A DNA stretch of 64,000 nucleotides from Romanomermis culicivorax (GCA_963922205.1 CAWUHX010000043.1:1364001-1428000), one strand, 5' to 3'; positions 1-13,239 are shown, counted from the first letter of the stretch. The notes: a model not told the origin generated them from the letters alone. Made by a program: numbers and translations.

Positions 1-344
1 CATTTTTGATTATTTTTTGTTCAATAGTGACTATTTCCTACCAAAAAGGTATTTTACAAATTTTTTCGTCCAAAAAGGATGGGATCTCTTACCTTTCCAC
101 TGAGATTTCTGTAGGATTGGCAAATCATGAATTTCATCATTTGGGAAAAGATTCTTGGAAGGATTACTATGATTACTCACAAAATACATGTGCGACTGCA
201 GTGCGTAGCCAGGAGGCAGGGCGATCGCTTCCTGATTAGCTAATTACTGACTTTATAAAAAGGCGCGAAAATGAAAAAAAATACATTTTGTTGCCCTTTA
301 AAAGGTTCAAACCCAAAATTTTTCGGCGTTGCGCACTAATCATG

Positions 345-1576
345 GATGAACACAGTCCCCTAACTAGGGGGGAATGGTAGAATTTCCTCCCTACAATGGA
401 ATCAAACAAATTTTTTGAGCCTGTCTGATAATGCAGCATCAATCGACAAGACGCATTTCGGTAAACTTCCGAAGGCCAAAATCTCATAATTTTTCGGCGC
501 TGAGTTATAATAGTATTGCTTTCTATCAAGCGCAGCCGTTAGCAAATCTGCTCTCACTTACTAATTAACCTTCAACACTTTCTATCAATTGAATTACCTT
601 ATCTCTTTTAAATTCGCGAGTCAGTATTTTACCGAAAATTGAGATTTTTGATCAATTCTCTGGATATTTTCTCTCGCTGGCTTGAAACATTTCAAATCTT
701 TGATATCAATCTAGGCTGTAAATTTGGAGGTTCTATTTGGCAATGTTTGTTGCAAAGATTCATTTTCTAGCGTTTTAGAATATAGAAGTTCGAAAGTTTT
801 TATATTCGGAAACAATCAGAAACAAAATTACAATCTATATGTATGATTTTAATTCACATTTTAATGTCGCGAAGATTCATGTCCTAGCATTTCAGAACGT
901 GAAAACCCGAAAACGTTTCCGATGCTCGGCGCCCGAACAAGAAAAACATGAAACTCGATATTCGTAATCAGAATTACAGAAACGTTAATAGCAGATGAAT
1001 TCATGATAACCCTATGGTTAATTGCTTTCAACTGTTGGAGAACATTAAGCCAATGTGTCGCTCATCAACTCAATGTGACTTACCTCATTAGAATTTTCTC
1101 TATTTTTTCGCATTTTTGCAGGTTAATGACCCCCTGAACATTAGATTGTTTGGATATGCTCCTAAAATGCAGAAAAAACATTGGTGGCCATATTATAAAC
1201 GTGTTTAACAATGTGGAATATTTTCAGAAAATGAAGAAAAGGACTTTGGGTATGATCCTTTAGATGATTTTATTCGTAGTTTCGTAAGTTAAAAAATAAA
1301 TTTTGATCATGAGCAGTCTAAATTATCCGTTTTAACTATACATTTCCAGAGATTTTTCGAGCCTAAAGTAGTTAAAAGTCGATTTATTCTGGGGCTTCAC
1401 TGCAGATCCTACGAGGAAGCTCTTAGGCGCGCCATTCTGAACCTTCGGTAACTACTCAGGCGCGCCATTCTGAACGTTCGATAACTACGCGACTTCACCA
1501 GGTCGAGTTTCGTCTATGTTAGAATTTTTTGGAATTCCCCCTGCAAAAAATTCCTGGGTGCGAGCCTGAATGAACA
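345..1576. mobile_element. Old hAT-type element, same family as 2727-3682
   Basis: Element about 353-1568. The left end CAGTCCCCTAACTAGGGGG matches the left end of the copy at 2727, and the right end (ATTCCTGGGTGCGAGCCTG) matches that copy's right end. Flanking 8-mers GATGAACA (345-352) and AATGAACA (1569-1576) differ at one base, consistent with an old 8-bp target duplication. The GC-rich part at 1430-1500 (AGGCGCGCCATTCTGAAC twice) corresponds to 3535-3580 of the younger copy. I see no open transposase exon in it. Confidence 0.72.
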
Positions 1577-2718
1577 TTATTTGTTATAAAACAGTTCGAA
1601 ATTGACTATCAGTGAATTTCAAACAAAAATAGTGCATTTTCGTGCATTTCGTAACGCAAGGTTAAAATCTCAAATTTTCTAGCACATGTATTTGAAGAAG
1701 AATTAGACACTGCTACAGTTCAGGACAAAAATATTTTAGGAAGTCATTAAAATTCATAGACAAATTTAAGCGTTATTTAGATTCTGAATGTATTCTTAGG
1801 CCCAAATTGCAGAACGCGGCTAAATTAAAAGTGAGGTAAATGTAAAATCTCGAGTAAGGTAACCCATGTTTAACCCGCCTTTTACCTACAATTTTACCCG
1901 TGATTCTAGCCATCTATAACCCGAAGTTTTACTTGCGATTTTACGTATAATTTTACCCGACTTTTATCAACGATTTTACCCATGTTTAACTTAGAAATTT
2001 ACCCGACTTTTTTAGTTTTCGTATTACAGAACGTAGGTAAGTGGCGGTTTACCCAACCTAGCATTTTTATACATGTTTTTCATCGTGAGCTTGTTTTTAG
2101 CCGTATGAACAGGGTATTCCAAAATTAAAATGCCGATATCTCATAATGAGCATTTCTTATTCTTCAAAGCAACGGCTCTCATGACTATGCGCTGCTTCCC
2201 CGATTATGTGAACCATCCGCTCATGCTCCTCTAACTGCAGATTAATTCTATTTTTGTAACTCAAGGGGAACCTTAGAAACGTATCAAGGAGAGCATTCTA
2301 GTGCATTTTAAAAAGCGGAAGCGTCGAATTTTCCTGCGCAGGGCGATGAAAAAGTCAAGTATGACTGTAATCGTATTGATATTATTACTCAGGTCTCATT
2401 GGTGCTAAAAACTATGATGTTTTGTCAAAAATTCGCTTAAAAATCGAGGCTTTTCAACTGAAATTGAACAAAAAAGGAAATGTTGTCCTTATATTAATAA
2501 GCAAATATTAACTCACACAATAGTCATTACAATGTTATCCATAAAGAAGATATGTTAATTGTCATTGTATTTTTGAACATCATCACCAAATCATTTCAAT
2601 TACGCATTGATGGAACGGTTTTTTTCATTTTCCCATTTTTTGGAAACATAGAATGTTTTCGCCAAGCTCTTGAATAAAAAACATTTTGCTTAGTCTTAGA
2701 TTTTGGTGGAAATTTATA
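1577..2718. other. Intergenic stretch with a degenerate short tandem repeat
   Basis: Between two hAT copies. No coding region is visible. From 1838 to about 2065 a motif like ATTTTACCCG recurs roughly every 20 bases with much decay (1853-2015, then GGTTTACCC at 2048). The rest, 2070-2718, shows nothing I can name. Confidence 0.5.
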
Positions 2719-3690
2719 CACACCACCAGGCCCGTAACTAGGGGGGGGAATGGGGGGAATTCCCCCCCTGAAATGAAATCCGAAAAAATTTTTAGCGTAT
2801 CTGATCAAGCGCATGTAAGTGAACAAGTAACTACTCTTGGCACCTGTGAATTTTTTTTCATTTCCTTTATTGAATCATAAAAATGAAGGGTTAAAGGTAC
2901 AAATATTATATTTTATAATAAAATTTGCATGTCTAACAGTGTAATACATTTGTTGAATATTGATTGACTTTCATTTCGCTGTTTCCTACATAATATTACA
3001 CTTTTTCTTGCTGTACATACTTTATAATTTGAGTTGGATGTATAGTAGGGTTTGAAGTTTATGAAAATTTTTTCGGGATTGTTTCAACTTTTGAATCTAA
3101 TACAATATGAAGCGTATCACTAGCTATTTTACATCTTCAAATTTAAACAACAGACGTCAATGTGTGGCATCAAATTCAGCTTCTTCACGTGAATCTAGTG
3201 CTGTGAATGATTCTCAAAAACCTTCAGAATCAACAGGTTAGTTAGAATAAAATTGTATCATTATTCTAATGAGTTAAAATTTATTTAAATATTAATCCAG
3301 TTGTAACACTAGCATCAACTACCCCTTCTACAGAATCGTCGATGCCAGCAGACCTTTCAGTAGCATCATCAGCAGGTTAGTTCGATTCAAACAATAAATG
3401 TTGATGCACAATGAATTATAATATGAATTTCAATCTTGAGTTTTCTCAATTATGTATTTTAAATATAGCATTTTAAGGAATTTTCGAGCACTAACAGTGC
3501 TAAAATTTGATTTTTTCTGAGGCTTCGCCCCAGACCCCACCAGGGGGCGCTTGAGCGCGCCACCCTGGACCCCTCAGCCCACTGGTCGGTCCCTGCACGA
3601 CCTCCATTCGCCGATTTTTGAGTAAGTCAAAACATTTTGGTGATTCCCCCCCCCCTGAAAAAAATTCCTAGTTACGGGCCTGCACACCAC
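2719..3690 (+). mobile_element. hAT-type element with remains of transposase N-terminus
   Basis: Element 2727-3682 (956 bp) with ends CAGGCCCGTAACTAGG and CCTAGTTACGGGCCTG. The perfect 8-bp target duplication CACACCAC lies at 2719-2726 and 3683-3690. It retains two spliced exons of a transposase N-terminus (separate entry) but nothing of the catalytic or dimerisation regions, so it is an internally deleted copy. The family recurs at 345-1576 and as a loose end at 57731-57770. Confidence 0.88.
3107..3375 (+). pseudogene. N-terminal exons of a hAT transposase (fragment)
   Basis: Exon 3107-3236 starts with ATG and reads MKRITSYFTSSNLNNRR followed by a Ser-rich stretch, ending at a GTTAG donor. 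After a 64-nt intron with a CAG acceptor at 3300, exon 3301-3375 continues in phase (VTLASTTPSTESS...) to a second AG|GTTAG donor. The opening MKRITSYF-type sequence is typical of hAT transposases with zinc-finger MYM/TTF-like N-termini (family knowledge). No later exon is present before the element ends at 3682. Confidence 0.6.
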
Positions 3691-4348
3691 CAAACAACGA
3701 TCTTACAGTTATTTACCCCAAAAAATAGTATCTCTGTATATCTATAATTAGAAAGCTATCTTTATGGAGGGAAAGCTATATTTATGGAGGAAAGTCACAG
3801 AATCTTCAATCGAAAAAGTTGAAAATTCTATCCTTAAAAAATTGAAGAATGAAAGGCCTAAAACGAAATAAAACCATACATATAATTGGAGTGCAATGGC
3901 ATCATAAGCAGCGACCCTCTCTCTCAATTTTTGAGTCGTCGACACAACTCCCCCTATATCCAGGACGCCGGAAATCAAGAAAAATTACCATTTTCTCGGT
4001 CAGTCGGCTACTATCTCAATCAAAAAATGGCTTTTAAACGCAAAGGCAACTTTACAGGTAAGTGTTAAACTGAGAAATACCGCCAAATAACTCAGTTTCT
4101 GTACAGTTCCCACTTCTACGGCTTCGTTTTTGGAACACGTGACAGTCTTTACGGTTCCGCTTAACCGGAACATCCCTAATAACAGATCAATCAATCACTA
4201 CGTTATTTCACAAAAAAACCGCAACCAAACTAGCCACAAAGCGATGCGATTCAGCAGATAGGATATCTATTTTTCACACAAGAACCACTATAGCACGGTT
4301 AAGAAAGCTTTCCGTAGCCAAAAGCCCAATTTTTTTTCTAGAAGATAC
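3691..4348. other. 3' flank of PIP5K, possible extra C-terminal exon
   Basis: Downstream of the tentative last PIP5K exon. Read on the minus strand, 4184-4080 (after TTATTAG at about 4185) is open in more than one frame and could hold a further C-terminal exon, but nothing in it is conserved enough to call. The remainder shows only AT-rich unique sequence. Confidence 0.35.
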
Positions 4349-7300
4349 CTAAATATGACTGTACAATAGAACGAAATCTGCGTATCGGTTGACCGGGTAC
4401 CATACAACCATCAACTGAAACGAGAAATGGTAAAGGGAACAAAATGTTCAGTTTAAGGCAACAGAACCTAACTGAACGGACAGAATTTATTAGTGGAACA
4501 CACTTCAACAAATATTTGCGAGAGGGGAATACACGAAAAACTTACGCGATTTTGTTTTCTTGAAAACATAAGTTCTCATGAAATCCTGGAATCGTTGGGC
4601 GTAAAAACTCGGCCTATGAACGGATATCGTATCCTGAAAAAAGATTCAGCGCAAAGATGAAAGTTTTTACCATAATTATATCAGAAAAATTTTTTGATTG
4701 AGAATGATAACTTTGACTATAATGAAGAAAAATTTTCAACTCAAACATATTAGAAAAATTAAGCGTTATAAGGTTCCTTAAACATAGCTGTATTTCCTAT
4801 CTTAGATAATTTTACATGCGACCTATTTCTTACTCCATCATGAAAAATACTCTTCATGGTATGCTCAAACTTTTTGAACAACTGATAACTTTGGAGAATA
4901 TCGATAACACCCAAAAATAGTAACAATCGATCGCCTCGAGCGTTCCTCGCCGGTATTCCGCCAGTTCTAAAAAATGTGAGCTATTTGAGGACCGTAAAGA
5001 ACGAACAAAAAATTGAAACGCCGAAAACCCTCACGGATATTCTTCGTCCAAGTCAACAGGCGCAGCATCGGCCTGAATCGACTCCCATGTGCTGAATACC
5101 GTTTTTTGACGAACGACTTTTCTTTGAGCTGAAATTCGTATAACATATACATATGGAACGAATCATTAAAACAGAGGTCTCCAAGGTAAGATTTTTCAGG
5201 TAGGGGCAAAATTGAAAATTCGTGGAGGTAGTGTAGCTAAATGTCTACTAAACAGTTCATTTTGTCTCAAAATTAGGCAATCAGTGATCGATTTCTAGGA
5301 CTTCAGGTAGGGGTAATACCCCCCTCATACCCCTCCCTATGGGGTGGTCTGATGTAAAATTAATTCCAATAGTCGCATTGTTTTGGCACTAAATCAGGAA
5401 AACACATTTTCGCTACAAATTCATGTAAGAACGAGCGTTACAAAATTTTGAATATTTTCATCAGAATAAGAATCATACACATAATTGTGAGGAAATGCCA
5501 TAAGAATCACCCCAACAACCTTTGGTCAATATGATCAATCATGAGGTCGTGACGTCTCAAGATTTGTCAAACTTTTTCCCTTCAGTGATCTGCATCCCTA
5601 AATTTTGGGCAACCGATAATCTAATATAAAATGCGACTGATTCCCAAAAAACTTCGAGCTCCGTTACATGAGGATGCATGAGAACTTGTAAAAGCAATAC
5701 AGTTAGCAAACGATTATAGACAAAATGATATTAAATTTTCACCTGGATCATGTTTGCTAGGGGCTGGATTTGAAGACGGATTATCGGGCATGATAGCTAC
5801 TTGGACGTTCGATTCCGAAACTGTAGGAAGATGTCCATCCGTATGATTGGGAGCGTTAGTTTCGATCTAAGAATGTACAAATCAATGAAATTCCCATAAA
5901 TTAGTATCGATGGAAATAATTTACTTCGTAGTCCCTTAAGGACTGGTCAATGTTATGGATGCCCACTAACAAACTATAATCCATGATTTTGAAGCTTTCT
6001 AGAACCTTAAACAAACGGAGAAATCCAGAGAACGAAAAAAAATTATGATCTACAAAACAGACACGACAAACGGATAGGAATGATAGAGAACATATGTAGG
6101 AAACCGAGGTTTTCAGGTTTTTCCTCCAATTTTTTATGCGATGGACCAGAAACTCTCACCCTACAATCTCTTAAAATAGTTTTTATTAATGCTTCGTAAG
6201 TAGGTCCTTCCAAAGAAATTCCGTCGATATATTCTTCTATGAAATCCAAATCTTTTAACGTTGGATGATCTTTGGCCCGTTCATATTTGGACGCTCGACG
6301 TTTATAAGTCGAGCCTTTCAAATCGAATTTGTGGTGAATGCGTATAGACGACGGCAATAGATTATTCATGACTAATAAACGGACATTTTTACCTAAACAC
6401 TAAAATATGCCATTTTAGGGTCGTGCCACACATGTAACGAAACTATAAGATAAGTACAGTATCAACCGACTTTTCGGAGGCGGTGGGCCATCGATTAGAA
6501 AAAATCTTATGGAGTTCTTGAAGCAAAAAAAATTTTTTTGAGTTCTTGAGGCGAAAAAAAGCAATAAAATCCGAAAACTGGTGATGTTTGTTTAAAAAAC
6601 CGTCAAAAATTGGCATTTTTGACCTTTCGTTCAGAAATGACAATTTTCCACTAAATAATTGATATTTTTCATCAAAAAAATTAATATTTTTCAGTTTTTT
6701 CGACCAAAAGTATGGGGTCTCAATGGCTACCGTATGGCTAGTCATATGCTTAGCAAATTCTGAGCGGGGATCGCCATACGGCCGACGACGATTTCTGTCG
6801 TTCTTATGGCATTTCTCCCCGATAATGTGTACATATGGGTCGTGGTATACTTTCTCAGGATATATAACATACATTAAAAAGGTCGGATAGCCAGAGGGTA
6901 TGTACTTTGACTTTTTTATAGATGACTCATTGAATATAGATTAGCAAAATTCAATTGGGTTTTCTACATCCAATGAGTACTCTCAATTGTCACAATTTTA
7001 CCAGAGCGATGCTGGATTTCGTCTGGGAATAACTATCGAATATTTATTTGCTGAATCAGCATGCTCCAGCCCTTTTGAGACCCAATACAAAAAATAGGAA
7101 TAATACACCCCTTCCTTACCCTACCTGTGTTATTGTGTGATGAAAGGCTTACTTGGTAACAATACAAACCAAAAAATTTCGGTAACAAGGTGCGCGGATT
7201 TTGATTCAAATTCTGGAAAAAAGAACGAGTTACATTTATTTGAAATTACTACAACAAAGTATTGTGGAATAAATCGGAGCTTTTCCAGAATTTAGTGAGC

Positions 7301-9110
7301 AACGGAAATTTATACGCAAAGCAATTCTGTTGAATTACTTCAAGTACTAAAAGGACAAATTTTTCCGTGCATAAAAATGATCGTTTTCACACCATCTAAC
7401 GAGAATCGACTGGCTGAGCTCCTGTATAAAATTCAATGCCAAAAATTCAGCAATTTTTTTCTCGAATATTAGGAGTAGAGTCAATAGATTTCGACATTTT
7501 GAAAACATAACTGAATTTTTCAAAAATCATTCTGTTGACGGAAAATTAGCGTCACAATTCAGGCAAAAAACGAAATGCATCATCTAATATAATTTGAACC
7601 ATGGAAGATTTTGATTGTGATATTAGGTGAAAATCCGGAAAAACTCCTTTCCTGAAGATGTACGGAAGATTACCACACTGATGTATGAAATGCGACCGAA
7701 TTACCATAAAATAACCGGGCAATAACTTTTGTAAGAAATCTGCTTCTTTATGTTGAACTGTTTTTATAATAAACTGATCGTCGGCTGATATATAAAAAAT
7801 ACTGCCGCTGGCGCCTGGATTCGACAATTCTCGTAAAGGTTCGCTGAGGGATGACTACAGAGATATTAGGAATGAAGTTGTATGTTTATGCAATGTTAAA
7901 CAAAATAAAGTCATTTTACTAAAAAGTCTTCCGGCTTTATATTAAAAAGGGCCCGAAAATAGCGGAACGCAATCGGTGCATAGGAACGGAATCGGAAATC
8001 ACCGTAAGGATGAGATGGAGTGACGTTACTTCCTTCTCTGTAAAAACATAAATCAACGGACAAGAAAAAAGTAGAAGGCGATGCAAGTCAAATGATTTTT
8101 AAGGGTGTTAAAATCTAAACTTGGGAAAAATAATCTTAATCCGCGAAAAATAATCTTAGTAAGAGGTATCCAGAAAACTAAAAATCACACCATGAAAATT
8201 AGCAACTATAATACAACTTTTGAATTTCGAGATGAGCTTTATAAAATGCGATCTTTCGATTTGAGAAATTTCTACATTCGTGGAGTAAGTTTCATTGCGA
8301 GAACTCATCATGTATCAAGTTTCTGATCAGATTATCTCATACGTAGGGGAATGGGAGCTGCCTTACACCTACTTATGGTTTTGAGGATGGTTTAATGAGT
8401 ACCCTATATCTGAAAGAACAGCTTGCTGAGAAGTGGAAATCAAGGAAAATAGATTATCGAGTAAAAGTGGAGAAACAATCCAAATCTATACCCTTCTGCG
8501 AAAACTTGAAGATCTGAAACATGAAAAGTTTACCTGGGGAAGTATACTGTTTCTACAATAGTAAAATCTTGCATCAGTAGATCTCTTGTCGGCTTGCTGG
8601 CCAACGATCCAATAGAGTTAGTTATGCCCAATTGTATAGCACCCATAATTTCGGAGGTTGGAAATTTTTTATAGGTAATTTCGCCTGTCTGTTTATCAAC
8701 TCTACGATGACCGATCTTCTTCTTTTCGTGGGCATAATCGGAACCATCGTCGCGGGGCGTTTGACCGGGCGCCAGACTATTGAACCCGGAAAACCCTGGG
8801 ACGGGCGTCGTTGGCGTTTTGACACTGTCTTCACGATTTAGATCCACAGAAGTTGATTGCAGCTGTGAGAAGAGACGACAGATTTATTTATTATTCTTTT
8901 GGTATGAAAACTTTTTTATCTGACATTCATGAATTTTTCGGATAGGATATTCTGAAATATGTAATTCTTGAATAGGAAACCAACAACCAAGATTTGACTT
9001 ACATCTATCGACACTGGTTTAAAAGTAACCATCGTCGGTTTACTATGATTTATACCATTATCGTAGACTGCCACATTTTCATTCCCAACTGCCGAAATAC
9101 TATTCTCCAT
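4349..9110 (-). CDS. PIP5K1: Type I phosphatidylinositol-4-phosphate 5-kinase, spliced gene
   Basis: Makes PI(4,5)P2 from PI4P at the plasma membrane. Exons read on the minus strand: 9110-9003, 8862-8534, 8037-7920, 7854-7705, 7212-7153, 6399-6160, 6005-5925, 5866-5743, 5128-5035, 4966-4834, 4633-4546, and a tentative 4414-4349. All have GT-AG borders and every junction phase matches. The first eleven exons give about 508 residues starting [10 protein letters not shown]. Landmarks: [15 protein letters not shown] (from residue 96), glycine loop GASGSIFY (199), ATP lysine in IIKTV (K216), [12 protein letters not shown] (D281), KIMDYSLL (D344), GGIPARN (about 437), and activation/specificity loop [13 protein letters not shown] (about 484-492) followed by a KK pair. 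Order and spacing follow animal PIP5K1; I aligned to human PIP5K1 from memory. The C-terminus past 4546 is uncertain: the exon 4414-4349 fits in phase, but conservation fades and the stop is not settled. The reading frame is open upstream of the chosen ATG, so a longer N-terminus is possible. Confidence 0.93.
5172..5351. mobile_element. 180-bp MITE in a PIP5K intron
   Basis: Runs from CAGAGGTCTCCAAGG to CCCTATGGGGTGGTCTG. Related copies occur at 17906-18077, about 44880-45060 and about 53245-53415, sharing an interior of the type AGGTAGGGGTAATACCCCCCT. The flanking 8-mers are decayed (CATTAAAA / ATGTAAAA, 5 of 8 match). Confidence 0.65.
6419..6845. mobile_element. Decayed hAT MITE (CATACATGTAA family) in a PIP5K intron
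   Basis: Element about 6427-6837. The left end CACACATGTAACG and right end TGTACATATG are worn forms of the CATACATGTAA termini seen at 22490, 45867 and 55046. The interior shares AAAAGTATGGGGTCTC, TATGGCTAGTCATATG and a GACGATTTCTG stretch with those copies. Flanks GGTCGTGC (6419) and GGTCGTGG (6838) match at 7 of 8 bases. An open frame on the minus strand here is only the repeat. Confidence 0.72.
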
Positions 9111-10959
9111 AATACCGATTTTTTTATGGGTGCGGTAGGCGATAAAAACTAAATAGCAATCAAGCTTTAAGCTTTCAACGTCGAAAGTACAGTAAGCTAC
9201 TATTAGCGAAATGAAACAGGTCGAAAAAAGCACCAATTGCTGTGACGATGATGTAGCAGACGAAAACACAAAATTTTCTTTTTCATGTGAAGGACTGATG
9301 GAGGATAATTTTTTGACGTTTAGACAAATATGAAATCCTGCGAAGTCGTTGAAAAGAGGGTCGCGGCCATGGTTGAGCCTGCAAAACGGAAACAGCTTTA
9401 AGGAAAAAATGATAAGAAGCGATAATAAACAGCAGAGATTGAAATTAGAATAGAAACGAATGCATGTCTTCAAGAGACCTCTGGAGTCTAAGGGTTAGCG
9501 TAGCGGGTTACCTATTGACGGGGTTCATAGGTAGTTAAAAATCAAAGGGGGTTCGTTCACTGAAGGAAATAAATTCTGAATTGACATTCGAGTACAAAAA
9601 ATAGTTTTTATGTCCTGAAAATTCATAAAAATCCTTGTTTATGGCGCGCAGCACCAAGAAATGACATTTTTGACCACTGTTCGTTTGGAAATTACCATAT
9701 GGTATGGCGCTTCTCCCCATTACACGGATGTTTGGTATAAAAAATACACATTTTAGCACCATGATTGACAAATCCTGGAGCGACGTTATATGACCAATGA
9801 TTCCTGGATTCATTCCTATCGCATCACGCAAATTACATGTATGCCGTGAAGCGAATGACCAACAAGGAAAAATCAAGACAACTTTCAACTAGGAAATAAA
9901 AAGATGAAAGGAACCAACCAGCTGACCAGCCAATGTATTATCCACAGAGCCAACCAACAACAGAACCAATGAACCAACCAACTAATCTTTGCTGTCCAGT
10001 GTATACCAGATAAAGTTATGATTAGAAAAGATAAAAGATAATAAAATTGTGTTTTGGATAGGCTAAAGCTTTCACTACAACTCGAACTGTTGGGGAGTCA
10101 CTAATTTTTTTCGCGGGGAAATTTTCGCCATTCGGCGAAAAAAGTTTCCTAGTTCACTTTTCGCCAAGTCGGCTTTTTCGCTCAAAAAATGCACACAAGA
10201 GCTCCATTTATGCTTTTTGAGATTTTCTGAATATTCCCATCTGCAGTCAGTAGTTTACCAAAATGAAAAACAAATGAAATTTTTTTTTATTTCTGGATCA
10301 GATCATGATAAAAATATATCAAAATTAATAATAACAAAGGACAAAAAAGTGAAGCGAAAAAACTGAATTGCAAAGAAATTCTACTGCTGATATATCTGTG
10401 CTGAGCGGAAATGAAGAATTATGAACTGCATTCGGATTATCCTTCGTTCCGACGCGAAGTGCCGAAAAAATTTTCCCATTCCGATACTCTATAATGCTGG
10501 AAATTAAATCTGGAATAAATTTTCCATGAGTTAAGAAAACTACTGAAAACGATAAACGAACTATTAAATTATAACAGAAAAGATTAGTAAAACACTTGAA
10601 ATGCAGACTGATGATAAATATCCATAATATAATAAGAATAAACTGGCAGACAGGCTAATAAGACGGAGAACGATTGAACTGGTGATAAAAGTGTACACGA
10701 CGAAAATGTCGGAAAACGATGTGATTCAATTGTTTAACTTAAGGAATTTCATGCGTACAATGAAACTTCTGTTACAACAATGCTTAACAAAGCCCCATTG
10801 CAAGCCCAGTGATATCTCATAGTATATCGTTTTATTAGCTAAACTGCAAAAACCGGGAGAAAATCGGGTGAAAAGTTGGGGAAATGGCAAATAAAAAAGC
10901 AAAGCACTGTTTTGGCTCTGCCCCCTTTGTAGACTAACGTTGCTTTCCTCTATCGATTT
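9111..10959. other. Gene-free stretch upstream of PIP5K with repeat fragments
   Basis: Contains the PIP5K 5' flank (9111-9480). 9535-9760 resembles a worn CATACATGTAA-type MITE: a GGCGCGCAGCACC hairpin, ATGACATTTTTGACC, then CCCATTACACGGATG. At 9905-9990 there is a low-complexity AACCAACCAA-like tract. At 10110-10260 there is a fragment with a TTTTCGCCATTCGGCGAAAA hairpin, whose family also appears near 40000 and 42520. No gene recognised. Confidence 0.45.
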
Positions 10960-12440
10960 TACTCAGAAATTTTCCCATTCATCATAAAAATAAACCCGCT
11001 GGATCAGCTCAGAACTGTGCTCATGTATAAGGAAGCTCAGCTGTAGACTACTTCATCTAAAAACTGAGGTTTAGTTCTACACTGTATCTGTATGCATAAA
11101 GGAAATCACACATCGGGCTACAAATGATGCTCAAGAGAGTTTGTTAGATGTCCGTTGTGGAATTAATCGAGGAAGTTGACACATAAATTTCTATACGGCA
11201 AATGTTTATGAACTAAAGAAGACACGATTTCTGAAAGATTCGACCTTCTGTTACATTGACCTATGATAAAGTGAAAATCAATTGACTGAAATTCAGACAT
11301 TTTGAGTAGTTTTACACGCTGAGTATCGTGACAGCATTTATTCCGCATAAAACTCAAAATTAGCATAGCTAAAGTACTCTCAGGTTTGGAATTTTTACAT
11401 TTTTGGCATTTTTCAGTCTGTGTAGGTATTTCGAAATATCACAGCACAGAAAAGATGTGACTCCAGGGCCAAATGTTCATTACAGAAGATTTCTAATCCC
11501 TTACTTGACACTTTTCATGCTAATTTTAAAATATAGGAAGTCGTCGGACGCCGCAGAATTTTTCCTCATTTCTGCAGTCACAAACGAGAAAGTGTTCAAC
11601 AAATGGAGGCACTCTGTTACACACCACGTAATGTCAGCCAGATACAGATAACTCAAATTGAATTCGATTTTTATGCTTTTCCAACACAGTAAAGGATATC
11701 GGAATAACTCTTACCGTTTCCGTGTGTCACTCAATGTTCGGAATTTCAATATTTTCGACCATTTAAACCATATCGTTCAGCAACCATCAGGACTAGATTA
11801 ATAAAATTTTATAAAGACTCCGAGCTACGTTTTTTCTTCTAAGGTATTAGGTAAAGACGAATCATGTGTTCTCAGAAATAAATTGGTTGGGATTCATCAA
11901 GATTCAAAACACATTTGAATGACTGTGCGTTGTGTGCAAATCCCTACAGCTCCCAAAACGGTAAGCAAATCGGATTGAAATTTTTACAATGAGTTGGACA
12001 TTGATGCCTATAGAAGTGGTGAAAAAAAATTATGCGGCATCCTACGGGAACATGCCCAAAAAGAGTTCCAAATGATCCTTTCGACTTATTTCCATCTCTT
12101 TTTTCACTCTTTAAAATATTGTAAAAAGTGTAAAATATGAAATTAGAATTCATATCACATTATAGAGAATTATTTCTTGCATATAGCAAATGTTTTATCA
12201 CAGGATTATGCATTTTCTACACTTTGATACTTAAAGTCGCGTGTACATAACAAAATGCTAAAAATTTGGAAAATTCCTAGGTTTATGACACCGCAGCTAC
12301 GCTAATTTTGACTTTCATGCAAAATAAATGTCGGAATGATATTCAGCAAGTAAAACTGGACAACATTTTTAGGTATGATTAGTGTCAAGGTCTAACTTTT
12401 CGGAAACTGCGTCTTAACACTATACTACGTACTGCAATGC
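10960..12440. repeat. Dispersed long repeat, copy 1
   Basis: 11212-11660 and 11880-12130 match parts of 25390-28330, 60000-60460 and (inverted) 63300-64000. Shared segments include TTGACCTATGATAA, TTTACACGCTGAGTATCGTG, GCATTTATTCCGCATAAAA and CCTACAGCTCCCAAAACGG. No reading frame is conserved between the copies, so I treat it as non-coding or a long-dead element. Its ends cannot be fixed from this window. Confidence 0.6.
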
Positions 12441-13239
12441 TATAATAAGTAGTCGTCACGTCACGGTAGTTCGAAAGATAGCCACTATGAGGAAGTATAA
12501 TTAAAAAGCCTGAAATGAAACATTTTGATCAAGACATAAAAATTCGATGATTTTAAGCAAAACTGGAAAAGTGCTATTCAAAATACTTCCTGCCAAGGAG
12601 GGAAAGTATGACGGAGAGCGAGCATTCATTCGCATGCAGTAGCAACTACTGTAAAAATCTCAAGAATTATGAACTCTTATGTGCGTGCATCAATAAAAAG
12701 TGTAGTAGAACGCGTATATAGTAACATAGACAGTTTTTTAGCATCCCATTAGCTAGCACAGTCGCTAACTTTCCTCATCAAAATCAAAGACAGCTGACAT
12801 TGTGCCATATAGATCTAGTTACTTCAGCGAAAGCGTTTTGCTTTTTTGACAAGTCATCCTCTCCTCTTACACCGCTGAGGGAAAGGTTTAAAAAAGTAAT
12901 TTTCCTGAAATCAGCCACTCCGATAAATTATTTTCAAAACCCAATGTAGGACAAGCCTTTAGCCCTTCTCTATATTAACATACGTTGCATTGCAGTCAGA
13001 TTTATCATGATTTAGCTGAAAATTCGCCTTACTTGGAACTGACCACAAAATTAGCTACTTTACCGAGATCGGCAACATCAGTAAAGTTCAGTGTTTTTTT
13101 TGCCGGAGGCAAATGAAAATTTTTTGGGGCAAACGAAATTGATGTAGTCATTTGTACATGTACAAACGTTTCTTCTCCGTTTAGGGAAGAAAATTTTGGT
13201 GATAAGGTACAGAAAATATGCATTTTGGCGGATTTTAGA
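12441..13239. other. Intergenic, nothing recognised
   Basis: AT-rich sequence without coding, tRNA or clear repeat signal on either strand. Confidence 0.4.

Noticed and set aside
6443..6874. 143-codon frame on the minus strand
   Set aside because: It lies almost wholly within the decayed MITE at 6427-6837 in a PIP5K intron.
9111..9473. N-terminal extension of PIP5K in the open frame upstream of 9110
   Set aside because: Cys/Phe/Leu-rich text unlike PIP5K N-termini; [10 protein letters not shown] is the more natural start, though RNA could overturn this.
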